Of a DNA stretch of 64,000 nucleotides, positions 59,621-64,000 are shown piece by piece. The translations under genes and the position numbers were made by a program. Position 1 is the stretch's first letter, and the number at the start of each line of letters is the position of its first letter. The notes under the pieces were generated by a model. That model did no database searches, was not told the DNA's origin, and saw nothing but the letters and a program-made list of their open reading frames with translations. The DNA comes from Coptis chinensis (lineage: Eukaryota > Streptophyta > Magnoliopsida > Ranunculales > Ranunculaceae), in NCBI GenBank assembly GCA_015680905.1, contig CM027383.1, positions 84,477,001 through 84,541,000 on the forward strand, given 5' to 3'.

Positions 59621-60686
59621 ATAAAGTCTCGAGTATCTGACTATAAACGACTCAACTTTTGTGTTGGTGCATTTTCTTTCATTTCCATATATTAGTGAGT
59701 GCACCATTAAGGTAACCGGGCCCTCCCTATGGAGTGTGTGGCTGTAAGTACCGGATCCTAAGTCCACGTTTAACATAATTCACGTTTTCCACTCTTGCAT
59801 GTTTTTCTCGGATTTTTTAGTCATGTTTCTCTATGGGGTGAATTATGTCTTTCTTGTTTATTGTTTTTTTTTAAAAGTATATATATATATATTAAAGAAT
59901 AAACATAGTAATCTAGGAAGTCTCGGGAATCTGACTTTAAAAGACCCCAATCGCTAAAACAAATTTTCTAAGCCGTTGTAAAAAAAAAAAAAAAAAAAAT
60001 TGGGGTGTTCGTGTTTCCGTACTAGAATGTTTATGTCCCATTACAGTTGCTTAGGCCGTTTAATTGTATTACGATCCGGGTTGACATAATCTTGAATTTA
60101 GAGTTCAGTCGTTCGCATAACGTACGTCATGCACGCACTTCGAGGCATTTTCTACTATCTTATATGTCATCCACGGTCGGAATAGAGTGTTTTATGGATC
60201 ATTGGATTGGAAATTCTCTCCTGATCATTTTCATATCTCATTCGCAAAAATCGGACCGGTAATGAAGCGGCAATTTTGATTTGAAGTTTCGCGAAAAAAT
60301 CGAAAAATTCACAAATTTCGAATTGGGCTTGGGCTCAACCCGCGCCCACCGACAACGCACCCGCGCCCTTACCTTCAACAGTCGCGTTCATCTTCTCCAA
60401 ACCGCCATTAACAAAGCTTCCAAAAACCTAAAAAAATAAAATAAAATAAAAACAAAACCAAATTACCCACGCCCACAATCTAAGACCCAACCCAAATCGA
60501 CTCCAACCGCACCGCCCACAACCTCCACCAATTTACATCAACAAAAACCATCGGAAATCAAAATAAAATAAAAAATTTTGGTGCTGCCGCGTCACCACAC
60601 CACCACCACCATCGTTCCTTTTAGTGAGGTGTCCCTCATTGCTTCCCCTTACCTTCTACAAACCTCAAACCGTATTCAAACTTCCA
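59621..60686 (+). other. Non-coding spacer with PPT-like motif 1
   Basis: Contains an A-run and TTGGGGTGTTCGTG near 59979-60013, matching PPT-like motif 1 of element 1. An AT dinucleotide repeat is near 59878-59892. No gene. Confidence 0.6.
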
Positions 60687-61855
60687 ATGGCTCAACAACG
60701 CCGAATTTTACCAGAGCAAGCTTTTACAGGCGACCACTTCACTCCGTTTTACGGTGACAAAATGATCAGTCGAGACTGGAATAGCTTGTGGTACTCGACT
60801 AAAGCCTATTACCACAAAGACATAGACAGACGGTTCTACAATACGAGGGAGTTGGAAGGGACTAGGATTTTTGTTGTGGTGGCGAAGAGGAGGAAGGAAG
60901 TGACTACTGGGTTGTTGGCTGAGATTTTAGGCATTCCGCCTAGAATCCATATGGATGTCACGTTACAGGAGTCCCAATATAATGAGGTAGAGCCATTGAT
61001 GAACGTGACAGTTACAGAAGGGAACTACAATGCGATCTCGCATTGTGTTCGCCAGGCATCCCTAAGGACCAACCAGCTGGCTGCAGCTCAGTGGATTGGT
61101 CAGAACGTCCTGGGGAAGTAGAAGGTCAGCGACATCGACCTGAACTGCCTCCACATCTTATGGATACTCCAAGAGCAGAAGTACCAGTTCTGTATCTTGG
61201 AGTTTTTACTTAGCATGATTAGGGGAGTAGGGAAGTCTGTTGCACCTCTCCCTGTGTTGATAACCAAGATCATGCTGAAGTTGAGAGCAGCTCAGGCGTC
61301 TGATAGGTCTTACATCACCCTACACCGAAACCCTCGCATCTATAAGGAGTGTGTCCAATGGGTTGGGAGGCTGCCTTAGGATAGAGAAGAAGACGAGGAG
61401 GATGGTGGAGATGAGAATGCCGAGGAGGATGGGGAAACGAGAATGCCTCGGAGGATGAGGAGGATTTGACTTGTTTTGATCGCGGATGCCTTGGAGAGGT
61501 GTTGGTCGGGCGCGCGCGCATGGCTGTGATTCATCGTGGCATCGTTAAACTCAACACTATCTGCGAAGACCTCCGGACTCGACGAGCAACTATCCATCAT
61601 AACCGAGATCCGTTACCGAGAGAGGGATGAGAGGTGGGAACAGATGAGGGCGAGCTAGAAGCTCGGCGCCCGATTCGGTGACATGCTTGTACGATTCCCA
61701 CCTCACGGGGATTCTCCTTCTGAGGACACACCATCGAGGCACAAGCGTCGTCGCCGAAGGACGGATGGTGCTGGCCCATCGGGAGCTCAGGAGCCATCTC
61801 CGGACCGTGTGCCCTCCGCTACCAGTACCGGAGTGATTAGGGATAGTATTGTTTG
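60687..61855 (+). pseudogene. ORF A of element 2 (plant-transposon-protein-like)
   Basis: Starts MAQQRRILPEQAFTGDHFTP at 60687. FYNTRELEGTRIFVVVAKRRKEV and LLAEILGIPPR follow, then RTNQLAAAQWIGQN and a stop at about 61120. In the same frame it continues LNCLHILWILQEQKYQFCILEFLLSMIRG and APLPVLITKIMLKL. The tail is acidic and then helical, in shifted frames. The block pattern is like the Athila-associated putative plant transposon protein family. Element 1 is open across the stop, so this stop is recent. Confidence 0.62.
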
Positions 61856-62009
61856 ATGTTTCTATTTTTATTTGTAGTTTTATTATTGCCATTTATTTTA
61901 ATGTAAGTTTTATTTCCGTAATTTGAATTTTGTAGTGAAATGTACTTCGAATGAAAATTTTAATATAATGTGGTTATTTTCATTATGCGTGGTTGTTTAA
62001 TATTGATCC

Positions 62010-62040
62010 CACCTTCCCAAATTGTTTGGGGGTGGTTTTA
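62010..62040 (+). other. PPT-like motif 2 in element 2
   Basis: TTGTTTGGGGGTGGTTTT at about 62022-62039. Same as in element 1; not followed by an LTR. Confidence 0.6.
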
Positions 62041-62667
62041 TCTATTCCAGCATGATTTTTATATGACCCTCGTCTTAGAATTTATTGCGGAGTCAAGGTG
62101 AAAATATGGCCGTTTAGGCATATCTATGAATAAGTATCATGGTAGGATGAAATATCGATTAAATAGGTAGATTCTATCATAAATTCAACCTAAAAGATAC
62201 TAGGTTTGTTTTAGAATCAAGAAAATGAGTTGTTTCCATTTTCGGGTTTGGAAATTTTGGTATTTTCGGAAACTGCCGTAAAAACATTTTGGCAACTTCC
62301 CGATCCGTTTTAGCAACTTAAAACCTATTTAAACTTCATACATTCTACACTCACAACTCACAATACACCTACCCTCCATCAGTCACCGTTCACTCCCACG
62401 AATCCCACGTTTCATCTCATTTTCCGAAGTTTCAAGAACTCCGAAATCGCTTTTCAGCAAGGCCTGCAATTTTTTTTTTTTTTTTGTCGAGCGCCTTTTC
62501 GCCAAAGGTGAGCGACCGTGCTCAAACACTGGATTTCCAATTCTTCAGAGCGCACTCGCACCCTAAGAGAGCGCACTCGCGCCCTGACTTTCGTGGACCT
62601 GAAAAATTCCAGTTTTCTGCGGGTAGTTTCCGGATCATTCGCACCTATTCCAGAGCGTAATTTTGAG
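62041..62667 (+). other. Non-coding spacer before ORF B
   Basis: AT-rich, then a T-run at about 62469-62485 and Arg-codon-rich sequence. No convincing gene. Confidence 0.55.
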
Positions 62668-63594
62668 ATGACATCTCCAACATTGATACCGAAACAGTCT
62701 TTCAAAGATTTGTTCCAAAGCACTACTTATGGTGCTTGGTTTCGCGAAGCGATCACATACGTTGGTTGGGAGCCGCTTATGGAAAGACCTGATACACTTT
62801 ATTCTCCAACACTAGCATCTTATTTTTACGATAACTGCATTTTCTTTGAAAGACCAGATGGAGAACAAGTGTTCTCCATCAACATTGATAATGAACCAAT
62901 GGAAATTACCAGGTTCTTGCTAGCATTTGTTCTTGAACTTGCTATGCCCACTGAAATACAAGACCAATGGTGTTATTGGGTAGATAATATGTATGTCTAA
63001 ACTTATGACTTTTTGCATGAGTCGTATGGGGCGGGCATTTTCCGTATCGAGGACCAAGGGGACTATAACGTCGCTTTTGGTAGCCTGTCCATGAACATAG
63101 GAACTGTTATGTTTTGGATCATGCTAAACATTTTAGGGGAATGGCGTTTTTCTTCTGTGAATGATGCCACTTGTAGCGTTTTCCTTGCTTTAGCCACGGG
63201 ACGTATATGTCATGACCTTCCCCGAACCTTGATGTCTAGTTTAGCTTGATCCCATAGCATGAGGCATAAGTTCCTTCTTATGCCTGTTCTAGTTTCCCGT
63301 ATTATGCTATGTTTCTTTCACTTTTTTGTACACGCTTCCGCGGATTGGATTACGGTGCATTAATCGCGACCCACCAATAGTATTATTCGATCCTTCCGTG
63401 CAATGACTTGGCAAGGGTGGAGGATACAACCTCATCAGGTTGCACCCTACACCCCGTCAGACCAAGTGGCTCTTAATAGGTTAGCAATAATAGATGATAA
63501 ATGGCGGGAAGCCTGGCAAATTATCATGGCATGGCAAGACGCAAAGGAACCTCACTTCTTTTTGGAAGAAGAGGATGAGGAAGATGATGAGTAA
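62668..63594 (+). pseudogene. ORF B of element 2 (plant-transposon-protein-like)
   Basis: Starts MTSPTLIPKQSFKDLFQS. YVGWEPLMERPDTLYSPTLASYFYD is close to the GWE-PLL ... YP-LV--FYAN pattern of Athila-associated plant transposon proteins. ITRFLLAFVLELAMP corresponds to the LGIP block. A stop at 62998 interrupts, then GSLSMNIGTVMFWIMLNIL follows and, after a gap, QGWRIQPHQVAPYTPSDQVALNRL. The tail is very acidic (EEEDEEDDE) and ends at 63594. It shares plan but little sequence with ORF A. Confidence 0.62.
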
Positions 63595-63799
63595 TGCGGG
63601 AGATAAGGTAAGTTTTCATTCTAGTTAGTGTCTGCTTATGTCCCAAGCATTTCATTCTTGTTAACCCCATAATGGGTAGAACTTCATTATAGAGTTGCGT
63701 CAATTTTTATTTCCTATATTAGTACGTTCTAACTTTGTTTTGCAGATGTTCCTGAATTTCACACGTTTCAATAGTATTTTTCCTACCGTTTTTATTTAC

Positions 63800-63842
63800 A
63801 ATACTTTGAGGACAAAGCATGCTTCTTGTTTGGGGGGGGGGG
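63800..63842 (+). other. PPT-like motif 3 in element 2
   Basis: TTTGAGGACAAAGCATGC followed by TTGTTTGGGG extended by a G-run (63831-63842). It matches motif 3 of element 1. In element 1 the true 3' LTR follows about 1.6 kb later. Confidence 0.6.
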
Positions 63843-64000
63843 CATAGAAACACGTGTAATTAAGGCATCTGTTAGGATATAGATATGTATAATATGCATT
63901 TGTTTTCTAGTTAAAATTTCAAAAAATTTAAAAATATAAATAAATAAGTTATGCTATACACTTAGGAATAGTGGTATTGTTTTCTTTCTCTATGCTCTTA

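Larger units (their letters stand above)
35577..64000 (+). mobile_element. Athila-0: Athila-like Ty3/gypsy retrotransposon, nested and cut by window edge
   Basis: 5' LTR 35577-37128, primer site 37131-37145, gag 37702-39098, protease 39139-40196, RT and start of RNase H 52816-54340. It is interrupted by element 1 (40197-52810) and element 2 (from 54341). The protease site DLGASVNLLP and RT motif FMDDFSVFG are typical of the Athila clade. The remainder of RNase H, integrase and the 3' LTR should lie beyond the window after element 2. All domains carry stops or frameshifts. Confidence 0.88.
54341..64000 (+). mobile_element. Element 2: non-autonomous Athila-related element, cut by window edge
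   Basis: 5' LTR, tRNA-Asp primer site, gag, protease, linker frame, ORF A, ORF B and three PPT-like motifs. It is a sister of element 1 in the opposite direction. By comparison with element 1, about 1.4-1.6 kb of 3' region plus a 1.5-kb LTR remain beyond the window. RT, RNase H and integrase are not seen. Confidence 0.9.

Overview
The window looks like a transposon graveyard from a flowering plant, most likely a eudicot and probably from gene-poor (pericentromeric-like) chromatin. The evidence is AT-rich sequence, plant-specific element families (Tat- and Athila-clade Ty3/gypsy, plant L1 LINEs with DUF4283 ORF1 proteins, PIF/Harbinger) and several levels of elements inserted within elements. 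I see no intact single-copy host gene, no tRNA or rRNA gene and no bacterial-type feature. Almost every reading frame carries stops or frameshifts. No species can be named from the sequence alone.

Left part (1-11500): a 45-bp minisatellite (371-800), then a decayed Tat-clade Ty3/gypsy element on the minus strand. In transcription order it has gag, CHHC knuckle, protease, RT, RNase H, a second RNase H and integrase. A short tandem repeat and a gag-like fragment follow, then about 2.8 kb with no recognisable gene.

Middle (11538-35576): an old LINE (LINE-A, plus strand) was interrupted by an 8.5-kb PIF/Harbinger transposon (12824-21338). The transposon carries a two-gene transposition module on the minus strand (Myb/SANT-like ORF1 and DDE transposase). 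On the plus strand it also carries an intron-containing plant mobile domain (PMD) pseudogene of about 650 codons. The transposon's right end plus the adjoining LINE-A sequence was then amplified as a chimeric tandem array of about 1.84-kb units (five seen). A 6.6-kb second LINE (LINE-B) with perfect 11-bp target duplications sits in unit 4. Its 5' UTR holds four 37-nt hairpin iterons.

Right part (35577-64000): unit 5 is cut by an Athila-like Ty3/gypsy element (Athila-0, plus strand: 5' LTR, tRNA-Asp-type primer site, gag, protease, RT, start of RNase H). Two related elements lie inside it in opposite orientations. Element 1 (40197-52810, minus strand) is complete with both LTRs and a GAGAC target duplication. 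Element 2 (54341 to beyond the window, plus strand) is cut by the window edge. Both have gag and protease but no recognisable RT, RNase H or integrase. Instead they carry a 3' region with two plant-transposon-protein-like reading frames, each followed by a polypurine-tract-like motif. Together they form a near mirror-image pair with arms of about 9.6 kb and a 1.5-kb spacer.

The relative order of events can be read directly: LINE-A, then Harbinger into LINE-A, then chimeric tandem amplification. After that came LINE-B into unit 4 and Athila-0 into unit 5, and finally elements 1 and 2 into Athila-0.
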